Assembly (NCBI GenBank): GCA_022866015.1
Contig: JALHTX010000015.1
Span: 1 to 12,865 of the forward strand
Reading direction: 5' to 3'
Length of the DNA stretch: 12,865 bases
From: Thermoplasmatota archaeon
Lineage (GTDB): Archaea; Thermoplasmatota; E2; DHVEG-1
The notes beneath the pieces are model-generated. The model ran no database searches. It was not told the origin of the DNA and worked only from the letters and a program-made list of their open reading frames with translations. Numbering within the stretch: the first letter of the stretch is position 1; each line of letters starts with the position of its first letter. Both the position numbers and the translations under genes were made by a program. This document shows, piece after piece, positions 1 through 7,157 of this stretch.

Positions 1-1
1 A

Positions 2-175
2 ATCAGAGAGCATGTGATTATGGAGAAGATCATCGGTACTTTTCGATCAATCAAAGGACCGGAGAACTATCAGTATATCGCTTCTTTGCTTGCAACTTGG
101 AAGTTGCAAGGTCATAATATTGTTGAGGAAACTGAAAATCTTCTCAGGCGAGAACTCTGCTTATCTGGAGCTTGA
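2..175 (+). CDS. Transposase, C-terminal fragment (IS66-like), truncated by window edge
   Basis: An open frame enters from the left edge and runs 57 codons to a TGA at 173-175. The peptide includes EKIIGTFRSIKGPENYQYIA and ends LLRRELCLSGA, which I recognise as the C-terminal tail of IS66-like transposases common in archaea (I/R-x-x-V-x-x-KIIGTFRS...YIAS...ATW..QG). The catalytic DDE residues would lie left of the window, so it is unknown whether the gene is intact. Base composition is visibly richer in G and C than the following genes, consistent with a mobile element. A T-run at about 184-190 follows the stop and could end transcription. Family assignment is from memory of the motif, not a search. 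Confidence 0.6.
   Translation: MREHVIMEKIIGTFRSIKGPENYQYIASLLATWKLQGHNIVEETENLLRRELCLSGA
89..110. repeat. Perfect 10-bp inverted repeat with 2-nt spacer
   Basis: CTTGCAACTT at 89-98 and AAGTTGCAAG at 101-110 are exact reverse complements separated by GG. It lies inside the transposase tail (residues Leu-Ala-Thr-Trp-Lys-Leu-Gln). It may be a coincidence of coding or a hairpin near the element end. Confidence 0.6.
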
Positions 176-238
176 CAAATACCCTTTTTTTATTAATGAT
201 TTTTCTTCGGCTTACATTTTATAAAATTAAAAACTATG

Positions 239-643
239 TTAACTAAAACATTGTACATCTAAGATGCTTTCCTTTAAAACCTTTTCAATTCTTGTTTTTA
301 AATCATGAATATCAAAAGGTTTTGTGATATAATCCTTCGATAACGGTTTTCCTGCATCTTGAGCAAACTCATCTCTACGTGCAGTTAAAAAAATAATGGG
401 AATATTATTCCAAGAAGGATTTTCTCTTAATCTATCCGATAGCATCCATCCACTCATACCAGGCATCATAATATCCAACAGTATAAGATCTGGAATCTGA
501 TTTGCTTGTAACAATTCGAGACATTTATTACCATTTTCAATACATATAACGACGTATTTCTCTGGGCTTAAATATTCCATTACCCACTTTACAGAATTTG
601 TTATATCCGGATCATCATCCACTACAAAAATTTTCTTTTTCAT
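239..643 (-). CDS. Stand-alone response regulator receiver (CheY-like)
   Basis: A 134-residue single receiver domain. The acidic pocket is D9, D10 and D11, the phosphoacceptor is D57 in the LLLDIMMPGMSG-type loop, the switch Thr is T87 (LTAR), and the invariant Lys is K108 (KPF). All key residues are present, so it should accept phosphate from a histidine kinase. There is no output domain, so it probably signals by protein contact. No kinase gene is in the window. The ATG at 641-643 is preceded by a GGGATAGG-type ribosome site, and a TATA-like stretch lies further upstream at about 743-756. It is separated from the next minus-strand gene by about 150 bases with its own promoter-like signals, so it is likely transcribed separately. 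Its partner and pathway are unknown. Confidence 0.9.
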   Translation of the reverse strand: MKKKIFVVDDDPDITNSVKWVMEYLSPEKYVVICIENGNKCLELLQANQIPDLILLDIMMPGMSGWMLSDRLRENPSWNNIPIIFLTARRDEFAQDAGKPLSKDYITKPFDIHDLKTRIEKVLKESILDVQCFS

Positions 644-742
644 AATCCTATCCCTTCATTATTATATAGATATATTTTCGTAATCTTATTTTAAATTCAA
701 TGCAATTTTACATTGCTATATTAATAATTTTTGATTTTAATG

Positions 743-775
743 TTATATAAATATATCTTGCCAAAATGCCAAAAT
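743..775 (-). promoter_or_regulatory. Putative promoter of the receiver gene with two tandem 8-bp repeats
   Basis: Read on the minus strand, two direct copies of ATTTTGGC (768-775 and 760-767) sit immediately upstream of a TATA-like stretch (about 743-756). The receiver start lies about 100 bases downstream, so the 5' leader would be long. The repeats could be a regulator or BRE-like site. No experiment supports this. Confidence 0.4.
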
Positions 776-795
776 GGGAAAATGACTTTGAAAAA

Positions 796-993
796 TTATC
801 TTTTTTGAAAAGTTTCTATAAAATATTCTATACTTCTATCATATGTTCTTTCAGCATCATCTGGGAAATAACAAGCAGGTAATTCTCCACGTTTCCTATG
901 GTAATGCAAACACTCGCAGCACATACCTTTTCTACCACATGAATAACTACAGTTGCATATTGTTTTATTCTGCTCTTTTTTACAATCAACCAT
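796..993 (-). CDS. DUF6485-like cysteine-rich small protein
   Basis: A 65-residue protein with eight cysteines (C4, C13, C15, C19, C25, C26, C28, C41) plus H30 and H32. The arrangement CNCSYSCGRKGMCCECLHYH followed by GELPACYFP is what I know as the DUF6485 family, found across anaerobic bacteria and archaea. The pattern suggests metal binding, probably zinc or an Fe-S centre, but no function is established. The ATG at 991-993 begins 16 bases after the ligA stop with a GGTGAT-type site between them, so it is probably the last gene of the rbkR-polX-ligA operon. Whether it is tied to DNA repair or just follows it cannot be told from sequence. Confidence 0.8.
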   Translation of the reverse strand: MVDCKKEQNKTICNCSYSCGRKGMCCECLHYHRKRGELPACYFPDDAERTYDRSIEYFIETFQKR

Positions 994-1009
994 CTATTAT
1001 CACCATCTT

Positions 1010-2992
1010 TTAAGATACTAATTTTTTGAATTCATCTTCATCAATTATTTTTAAATTAAGTTTTTTTGCTTTATCTAGATTTGAACCAGGTTTATCACCA
1101 AGTATAACATAATCAATATCTTTGCTTATAGAACTTGCAATAATACCACCTTTTTGTTTAATTAAATCTGATGCCTCAGGTCTAGATATAGTAGATAATC
1201 CTCCTGTGAAAACAAATTTTTTATTCTGTAGTTTGAGATTTTGTTTTTTTTCAGCTTTTGTTTTGACACCTATATCTTTTAATTTTTTAATTAATGCAAT
1301 ATTTTCTTCTGTTGCAAAAAAAGTAACTATTGCTTCAGCAGATTTATCTCCTAGTCCATCTATCTGTTTGAGTTCTTCTTCAGTGGTTTTTGCAAGCTCA
1401 TCAATAGATGTATATTTTCTAGCAAGAATTTGGGAAGCGTATTTTCCAACATGACGTATTCCAAGTCCATAAATTAAACGAGATAAATCCTGTTTTTTGC
1501 TTCTTTCAATTGATTCAAGTAGGTTTTCTGCTGATTTATCTTTAAATCCTTCAAGTTTTAGTATATCCTCTTTTCTCAATGAATATATATCTGAGATATT
1601 ATCAATAAAACCGGCATTAAGTAGTTTATCGATTGTGGATTCTCCTAGATGATTTATATCCATAGCATCCCGACTTGCAAAATAACGAATTCTCCATTTA
1701 AGACGTGCAGGGCAATATTTGTTAGGACATCGAACAGCAACTTCATCTTCAGACCGTATAATTTCAGTTTGGCATATCGGACATTTTTTAGGTATAATCT
1801 TACTTTTTTCCTCACCTGTTCTTTTTTCTTTTATACTTTGAACAACCTGTGGTATTACATCACCGCTTCTTTCAACAAGAACATAGTCGCCAACTCGTAT
1901 GTCTTTGCGTTTAAGTTCATCAAAATTATGAAGCGTTGCACGAGAAACAGTTACACCACCAACTTCAACTGGCTCAAGTATAGCTACAGGAGTAAGTACA
2001 CCTGTTCTTCCAACTTGAATATCTATATTATTAAGCCTTGTTGTTGATTGCTTAGCAGTAAATTTATATGATATTGACCAACGAGGATTTTTACTAGTTT
2101 CACCAAGTATTTTATGCTGTACTAAAGAATTAACTTTTAGTACCGCACCATCTACATCATAATCAAGTGAATCGCGCAACTTTTCAAGTTTTTCACAGTA
2201 TTTTATCGCTTCTTCAATATCTTTTACTTTTTTTACCAAAGGATTTATTCTAAAACCTGCTTCTTTTAAAGCATTTAAAGCATTTTCCTGGGTTTTTAAA
2301 TCTATATCAGAATAAGATACAAAATAAACAAAAATATCCAGAGGTCTTTTTGATACAATACTAGGATCTAGCTGTCGCAGTGATCCTGCTGATGCATTAC
2401 GAGGATTTGCAAAAACCATTTCACCTTTTTTTTCTTGTTCACTGTTATATTTTTTAAAACCAGAGATACTCATATACACTTCGCCACGTACCTCAACATT
2501 TTTTAAAACATTACCCCTCAGTCTTAAGGGAATACTATGAATTGTTTTAAGATTCTGTGTTATATCATCGCCTTTTTTCCCATCACCACGAGTTGCACCA
2601 CGAATAAAAATTCCATTCTTGTATAGTAGTGCGATACCGGCACCATCAATTTTTGGTTCAACAACATATTCTACATCAAGAACATATTTTTTAACACGCT
2701 TATCAAAATCTCGTAGCTCATCATAAGTATAGGTATTTGCAAGTGAAAGCATTGGAACCATATGTTCCACTGTTTCAAAACCCTCAAGTGGTTGGCCACC
2801 AACTCGCTGTGTAGGAGAATCAGCAGTTTTAAGCTCAGGGTTTTCTTTTTCTAGTTTTTCTAGTTTTTTTAAGAGTTGATCATACTCATAATCAGAGATA
2901 ATTGGGCTGTTTTCAATATAATATTTATAATTATGAAAATCTAATTCTTCACGAAGTTTTTGTATTTCTTTTTTTATTTGTTCTTTTCCCAT
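1010..2992 (-). CDS. ligA: NAD-dependent DNA ligase LigA
   Basis: A 660-residue, full-length bacterial-type ligase that seals nicks using NAD+. The N-terminal Ia/adenylation domain carries the nucleophile K114 in KIDG (114-117) and the ATRGDG loop (133-138). An OB fold follows (about 315-400), then a Cys4 zinc finger (C404, C407, C422, C427), helix-hairpin-helix repeats (about 440-570, e.g. GLGD and GLGIRHVG), and a C-terminal BRCT domain (about 587-660). The usual KxDGLA after the lysine is here KIDGAG, a mild variation. The ATG at 2990-2992 has a GAGGAG ribosome site that overlaps the stop codon of polX, which implies translational coupling. Most archaea rely on ATP-dependent ligases, so LigA is a likely acquisition from bacteria. 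The pairing with PolX points to gap repair. Confidence 0.97.
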   Translation of the reverse strand: MGKEQIKKEIQKLREELDFHNYKYYIENSPIISDYEYDQLLKKLEKLEKENPELKTADSPTQRVGGQPLEGFETVEHMVPMLSLANTYTYDELRDFDKRVKKYVLDVEYVVEPKIDGAGIALLYKNGIFIRGATRGDGKKGDDITQNLKTIHSIPLRLRGNVLKNVEVRGEVYMSISGFKKYNSEQEKKGEMVFANPRNASAGSLRQLDPSIVSKRPLDIFVYFVSYSDIDLKTQENALNALKEAGFRINPLVKKVKDIEEAIKYCEKLEKLRDSLDYDVDGAVLKVNSLVQHKILGETSKNPRWSISYKFTAKQSTTRLNNIDIQVGRTGVLTPVAILEPVEVGGVTVSRATLHNFDELKRKDIRVGDYVLVERSGDVIPQVVQSIKEKRTGEEKSKIIPKKCPICQTEIIRSEDEVAVRCPNKYCPARLKWRIRYFASRDAMDINHLGESTIDKLLNAGFIDNISDIYSLRKEDILKLEGFKDKSAENLLESIERSKKQDLSRLIYGLGIRHVGKYASQILARKYTSIDELAKTTEEELKQIDGLGDKSAEAIVTFFATEENIALIKKLKDIGVKTKAEKKQNLKLQNKKFVFTGGLSTISRPEASDLIKQKGGIIASSISKDIDYVILGDKPGSNLDKAKKLNLKIIDEDEFKKLVS

Positions 2993-3004
2993 TTATTTTA
3001 CTCC

Positions 3005-4720
3005 TCATTTATTGAAAATTTTTTCTAATTCATTTAGTGAATAAGTATTTAGAATATCATTTTTTTCAAGCCATCCACGGCGTGCAGTTGAAATACCATA
3101 TTGCATAAAAGCTAAATGAGATATATGATGCGAATCTGTACCTATTACAAATTTTACATCTTTTTCTTTTGCAATTTTTACATTTAAATCATTTAAATCA
3201 AGTCTATCTGGAAAAGAGTTTATCTCAAGATAGGTATTGGTTTCTTTTGCCTTATCAAACATTTTTTCAAGATCTAATTCAAAGGGTTCACGGTGACCTA
3301 TAAGTCTACATGTTGGATGGGCAATAAAATTCACATGTTTATTTTCCATTGCTTTTAGATATCTATCTGTTGCTTGTTTACTATCCATTTTAAAGCCAAT
3401 ATGAATTCCAACACATACATAATCAAACATTTCTAAGATTCTATCAGGATAGTCTAATGTTCCATCAGTTTTAATATCACATTCTGTCCCACAAAAAATT
3501 TTAAAATTATCAATATTTTTATTTAAAGTTTCAATTTCTTTTATTTTCTTTTTTATTTGATCCTCATTAAGTCCTTTTGCAATATGTAATGATTGTGAAT
3601 GATCAGTGATACCTACATATTTGTAACCATTTTTTTTACAAAAATTTGCGATATCTTCAATTTGTTCAAAACCATCTGAATAAACTGAATGAACATGTAA
3701 GTCTCCTTTTATATCATCAAGTTTTACTAGATCAGGTAATTTTTTTTCTTTTGCAGCTTGTATTTCACCACGGTTTTCACGTAACTCTGGTTCTATATAT
3801 TCTAATCCAAGTTTATTGTAGATTTCTTCCTCATTCTTACCAACAACAAATTTATCATTTTTTTTATCAAAAAGACCGTATTCATTTAGCTTATATCCTT
3901 CTTTTATAGCAAGACTTCTCAATTTTACATTATGTTCTTTGCTACCTGTTAAATACTGTAATGCTGCACCAAAGCTTTTATCTTCTACAACACGTAGATC
4001 TACTTGTAAATCATCATTTAAAACAATACTTGTTTTAGTATTACCTTTTAGAAGAACTTGTTTTATATCATTATATTTTATAAAAAAATCTATTACTTCC
4101 TCAGGATTATCTGAGGATGCAAGTATATCTAAATCACCCATCGTTTCTTTATATCGACGTAGACTACCAGCTAAACTTAAACGCTGGATTTTATCACATT
4201 TTTTAAGATAATTAAAATAGTTTTGCCCGTCTTTATATGCTAAATTAAGAAGAACTCGGCCACTAGTTTTTTCTTTCATCTGAATACCTCTGAGTATATT
4301 TTGTTCAGTAATCAACCCAAAGCATTCAAGATCTCTTAATTTACCATCTTTACATGCTTGCCTAAGAGCAGGAATTGTCGTAATCCCAAGATTTTTATAA
4401 ATCGATGCAACCTTTTTAGGACCTAGTCCTGGGATCTCAAGCATTTTTAATAGCCCTTCAGGAATTTCTTTTTTAAGTTTTTCAAAATACTCAAGTTTTC
4501 CTGTTTCAACAAGTTCTTTTATCTTTTTTGCTAGAGCTTCACCGATACCTGGTATTTCTTTTAAACGATCTTGTTTTACAAGATCTTCGATATCATCATC
4601 TAAAACTTCTATTGTCTGAGCAGCTATTCTATACGCCCGTGTTTTAAAAAAAATTTCTCCTTTTAAGTCAAGTAAATCAGCAATTTGATATAATACCCCT
4701 GCAACTATTTGATTTTTCAT
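3005..4720 (-). CDS. polX: DNA polymerase X family with PHP domain
   Basis: A 571-residue PolX in the standard prokaryotic order. An N-terminal 8-kDa-like region with helix-hairpin-helix motifs (IPGIGEALAKKI at 56-67, IPGLGPKKV at 96-104) is followed by the nucleotidyltransferase palm with the GS motif (G185-S186) and metal-binding D196, D198 and D241. A C-terminal PHP phosphoesterase domain begins at DLHVHS (340-345). PHP metal ligands visible are H342, H344, D349, H374, E413, H440, H468, D529 and H531. Family members fill short gaps in base excision repair, and the PHP domain gives 3'-5' exonuclease and end-processing activity. The gene starts 19 bases downstream of rbkR, with an AAGGTAG site, and its TGA lies inside the ligA ribosome site. 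All catalytic residues are present, so it should be active. Confidence 0.96.
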   Translation of the reverse strand: MKNQIVAGVLYQIADLLDLKGEIFFKTRAYRIAAQTIEVLDDDIEDLVKQDRLKEIPGIGEALAKKIKELVETGKLEYFEKLKKEIPEGLLKMLEIPGLGPKKVASIYKNLGITTIPALRQACKDGKLRDLECFGLITEQNILRGIQMKEKTSGRVLLNLAYKDGQNYFNYLKKCDKIQRLSLAGSLRRYKETMGDLDILASSDNPEEVIDFFIKYNDIKQVLLKGNTKTSIVLNDDLQVDLRVVEDKSFGAALQYLTGSKEHNVKLRSLAIKEGYKLNEYGLFDKKNDKFVVGKNEEEIYNKLGLEYIEPELRENRGEIQAAKEKKLPDLVKLDDIKGDLHVHSVYSDGFEQIEDIANFCKKNGYKYVGITDHSQSLHIAKGLNEDQIKKKIKEIETLNKNIDNFKIFCGTECDIKTDGTLDYPDRILEMFDYVCVGIHIGFKMDSKQATDRYLKAMENKHVNFIAHPTCRLIGHREPFELDLEKMFDKAKETNTYLEINSFPDRLDLNDLNVKIAKEKDVKFVIGTDSHHISHLAFMQYGISTARRGWLEKNDILNTYSLNELEKIFNK

Positions 4721-4739
4721 AAAAATCTAACTACCTTTT

Positions 4740-5399
4740 TTAGTTAAGAAATATCACTATTTCAACAATATCCTCATCTTTTAAATCCAGTTTTTGTCTT
4801 AGGAAATCAGGTGATATAAACTCAAGAATGTTCGAATAATGGCTTCTAAGTGGTAGTACAATTGCACCTGATGTACCATTAATTTCTGCTTTAAAACAAC
4901 TAACACCTCCAAAGCTACGGTTCTTTGTTTTAAATTCCTGAATTGTTATCGTATCATGGTTTTTAAGCAAACGAAGTTTATTTTTTTCTATATACTCGAT
5001 TTCAACATTAAGTGTACCAGGATATGGTATAAAACCTAGTTTTTCTTTGAATTGATCAATATAACCATTTTGTTCGGTATAATAACGACCTTCACCAATA
5101 CCAGATACAATTTTACCTTTGAAGAATATTTTATCTGAAAGCTCAAAGATACGTTGATAGTCTATATATTCTTTTTTTAAAAATTCTTCACCAATGTTTG
5201 TAATCTTAATTATTTGTTTTTTAATTCCAAGTTTTCTTGTAATAAAACCTTTTTTATCAAGTTCTAATAAATATCTTGATGCAGTCTGCTGACTAGTTTC
5301 AATTTTTTCGGCAAGCTCTTCAGATGAAACCTCAATTTTGTTTTTTATTGCCCCAAGTTTTGCAATTTCTTTTAAAGTTTGTAATAAATAAGGTTTCAT
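4740..5399 (-). CDS. rbkR: RbkR: winged-helix regulator fused to CTP-dependent riboflavin kinase
   Basis: A 219-residue two-domain protein. Residues 1-85 form a winged helix (SSEELAEKIETSQQTASRYL, 25-44, is the helix-turn-helix). Residues about 90-219 are the archaeal riboflavin kinase: SGIGEGRYY (99-107), PYPGTLN (125-131), LPLRSHY (182-188) and the ISPDFLRQKLDLKDED tail (195-210). The kinase makes FMN using CTP rather than ATP. In studied archaea the fused protein also represses or activates riboflavin genes according to flavin level. Here it heads an operon with polX and ligA rather than rib genes, which is odd and may be only an accident of gene order. The ATG at 5397-5399 has no clear ribosome site. 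It shares a short divergent promoter region with the element to its right. Confidence 0.95.
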   Translation of the reverse strand: MKPYLLQTLKEIAKLGAIKNKIEVSSEELAEKIETSQQTASRYLLELDKKGFITRKLGIKKQIIKITNIGEEFLKKEYIDYQRIFELSDKIFFKGKIVSGIGEGRYYTEQNGYIDQFKEKLGFIPYPGTLNVEIEYIEKNKLRLLKNHDTITIQEFKTKNRSFGGVSCFKAEINGTSGAIVLPLRSHYSNILEFISPDFLRQKLDLKDEDIVEIVIFLN

Positions 5400-5463
5400 T
5401 AGTTTATCGTTATAGAAAATTAGGTCTTAATTTTTGTGTTTCTTAATTGTGTTTTCTCGGTAG

Positions 5464-5471
5464 TTTATATA
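5464..5471. promoter_or_regulatory. TATA box of the rep gene, possibly shared divergently with rbkR
   Basis: TTTATATA at 5464-5471 lies about 26 bases before the rep ATG at 5494. That is the archaeal TATA-to-start-site distance, so the rep message would be leaderless. Read on the other strand the same bases give CTATATAAA, which would place an rbkR start site near 5440 with a leader of about 40 bases. One symmetric box may therefore serve both directions. A TTCTAGAA palindrome lies just after it (5473-5480). Confidence 0.55.
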
Positions 5472-5493
5472 GTTCTAGAAATCAAATTGCTTA

Positions 5494-6513
5494 ATGCAAG
5501 ATTCTGAACAGGTCTTTGTTAATTCTTCTTTTAAATCAAGTTCTGATAGTAATATTAGTTCAAATTTTTCAAATAAAACAACATTAAGTCCTCCTTATAG
5601 GAACAACTCATTTTTTGATACTGAATTATTAATTAGAATTAGTGAAAAAAAGGTCAAGTGTGGTGTTGAAAAACGTGAATTTTATAATGTTGCTAAAGGT
5701 AATTTTGAAGAATATCCTATTTATTGTGATAATAGGTCTTGTATTAAATGTAAAGACCATAAATTATATCAGTATAGAAAGAACCACAGTTTACAGATAA
5801 TTGCTTTAAACAGTTCAATGAGGAATCCTAGAGCTTGGATTTTTACAGGTTGGGTTGTTCCTATTGAACAATTGACTAAAGATTTTTTAAGGTCTAAATT
5901 TAAGAAATTGGTTCGTCTTTTGAAACAGTTTTCTACTAGTGAATTTTCTGCTCATATGGAAATTAAGGTTAATCAAGATGGTACTGCTTATTTACATTTT
6001 CATGTTGTTAGTGCATATATTAGAAATATTAAGTTGGTTTCTACTTTATGGGCGAGAAAGGTTAGGAATGAGGAAGCATTAAAATCTGAGAATCTTGGTT
6101 TTTATGTTAGCAAGTATGCTTCTAAAGTTCCATTTTTTCCATCTGTTGAAGTTGAACAGTATTATACTCTTTTGGTTTATAAAGAGAAAATGAATATTTT
6201 TTCTCCTAAAGTTGATAGAGGTATTAAGAATAATACTTATGATAAAGAAGTTGAAATTGTATCTTATGTTAATGATTTTACTTGTAATAATCTAAAGGAT
6301 ATTTATGATAGAAATTATCGGATGAAATTAAGGGAAAAGAGGTTAGTTGTTGAAAATAGTAAACCTCCTCCTAATTATTATTTAACTGAGCTTTTAGAAA
6401 AGGAAGTTGAACAGGCTTTAATACAGGATAGTTGGGTTGATAATACAGGCAAACGTCATTTTAGAGATTATCATCCATTTTTGTATCGTAATAAGGAGGT
6501 ACATAATGAGTGA
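5494..6513 (+). CDS. HUH-superfamily rolling-circle replication initiator (Rep)
   Basis: A 339-residue protein with the three motifs of HUH endonucleases. Motif 1-like WIFTGWVV is at 115-122. Motif 2 is YLHFH (166-170), giving the metal-binding H168 and H170. Motif 3 is FYVSKYASK (203-211), with two candidate nucleophiles Y204 and Y208 around K207. The Y-x-x-K-Y spacing matches phiX174 gene A protein rather than single-tyrosine plasmid Reps. A cysteine cluster before the core (C56, C78, C83, C86, H89) looks like a zinc finger, as in many archaeal plasmid Reps. The first 40 residues are Ser/Asn-rich and probably disordered. It would nick the origin and start rolling-circle replication. The ATG at 5494 fits a leaderless start. 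The last codons overlap the next gene by 8 bases. Confidence 0.85.
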   Translation: MQDSEQVFVNSSFKSSSDSNISSNFSNKTTLSPPYRNNSFFDTELLIRISEKKVKCGVEKREFYNVAKGNFEEYPIYCDNRSCIKCKDHKLYQYRKNHSLQIIALNSSMRNPRAWIFTGWVVPIEQLTKDFLRSKFKKLVRLLKQFSTSEFSAHMEIKVNQDGTAYLHFHVVSAYIRNIKLVSTLWARKVRNEEALKSENLGFYVSKYASKVPFFPSVEVEQYYTLLVYKEKMNIFSPKVDRGIKNNTYDKEVEIVSYVNDFTCNNLKDIYDRNYRMKLREKRLVVENSKPPPNYYLTELLEKEVEQALIQDSWVDNTGKRHFRDYHPFLYRNKEVHNE

Positions 6514-6637
6514 TAGATGGTTACCTAGTTATTGTTTGGAATTTTATGCTCAAATTGAGCAAGAAATTGAGTTTTTGAAAATCCACCCTGATAGTTCAGT
6601 GGATCGTCAAAAACGAAATAAAAGAAAAGGTGGTTGA
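6506..6637 (+). CDS. Small basic-tailed hypothetical protein overlapping rep
   Basis: A 43-codon gene. Its ATG at 6506 lies inside the last codons of rep in another frame and is preceded by a near-perfect ribosome site, AAGGAGGT (6493-6500), which decides the start. A longer reading of the same frame from 6437 has no such site. The product begins MSDRWLPSYC, has an acidic helical middle (QIEQEIEFLK) and ends with a strongly basic tail (RQKRNKRKGG), which suggests a nucleic-acid or Rep partner. The family is not recognised. It is coupled to rep by overlap and to the next gene by close spacing. Confidence 0.65.
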   Translation: MSDRWLPSYCLEFYAQIEQEIEFLKIHPDSSVDRQKRNKRKGG

Positions 6638-6639
6638 TT

Positions 6640-6831
6640 TTGAAATTTGTTAATATTGTATGGTTATGTAAGACTTTGACTAAACAAACAAGGAAAAAAT
6701 ATTATGTTGTAGTTAATGAAAATGCTGTTTATAATTCTGTAAATGGTTGGATTTGTGATTGTGGACATTGGACATCTGGAGAAGATGTTTACCATATTCC
6801 TATTGATAAGAGTAAGAGAGAGGTTTTATGA
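6640..6831 (+). CDS. Small SWIM-like CxC protein
   Basis: A 63-residue reading from a TTG at 6640. An AAAGGTGG ribosome site at 6626-6633 is correctly spaced for this start but not for the TTG at 6634, which lies directly on it. The start is in the region of the previous gene's stop, and the TGA (6829-6831) overlaps the following ATG, as in a compact operon. The sequence WICDCGHW (37-44) followed by VYHI (50-53) resembles a SWIM zinc finger (C-x-C ... C-x-H) in which the third cysteine is replaced by V50, leaving C39, C41, H43 and H52. Metal or DNA binding is plausible. It could instead be an unrelated small zinc protein. Confidence 0.6.
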   Translation: MKFVNIVWLCKTLTKQTRKKYYVVVNENAVYNSVNGWICDCGHWTSGEDVYHIPIDKSKREVL

Positions 6832-7040
6832 TGGCTTTTTGTAAAATATGTAATAGGTTTTTTGATGAAAACTATTTTTTTACTTTGATAAGTTATGATG
6901 ACTTAGGCAATGTTATTGACAATTATATCTGTAAGGATTGTATTAAAGATAAAAATAAGGTCAATCAGTTGTTAGATATTGCTGATGTGGAATTATATAA
7001 AGAACGTAATACATTTTTAAATAATAATAGGCATATGTAA
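6828..7040 (+). CDS. Small zinc-ribbon-like protein
   Basis: A 70-residue product with two CxxC knuckles, C5/C8 (CKIC) and C35/C38 (CKDC), separated by 26 residues, the layout of a small zinc ribbon. The ATG at 6828 overlaps the previous gene's TGA by four bases, and a second ATG follows at 6831. A GAGAGAGG ribosome site at 6814-6822 serves either. It ends the rep cluster, and about 117 bases of AT-rich spacer follow. Such proteins on small archaeal replicons are often DNA-binding copy-control or accessory factors, but no function can be given here. Confidence 0.7.
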   Translation: MMAFCKICNRFFDENYFFTLISYDDLGNVIDNYICKDCIKDKNKVNQLLDIADVELYKERNTFLNNNRHM

Positions 7041-7157
7041 TAAGATAAAAAATAAAAAAAATTTTAAAATACTTTAATATACATATCTATTAGATTTTTT
7101 CTATTCTAAATACTGTGTAAAACTGAGATATGAAATTAATAGGGGGAAAATTTTATA

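Noticed and set aside
1122..2047. Plus-strand open frames opposite ligA (1122-1454 and 1649-2047)
   Set aside because: They lie antisense to a clearly conserved full-length ligase and have low-complexity Phe/Ser/Asn-rich products with no recognisable domain.
3646..4211. Plus-strand open frames opposite polX (3646-3909 and 3939-4211)
   Set aside because: They are antisense to intact PHP and polymerase domains and have no family resemblance or start signal.
6437..6505. Longer version of the small gene that follows rep
   Set aside because: The upstream ATG lies deep in rep with no ribosome site. The ATG at 6506 has AAGGAGGT at correct spacing.
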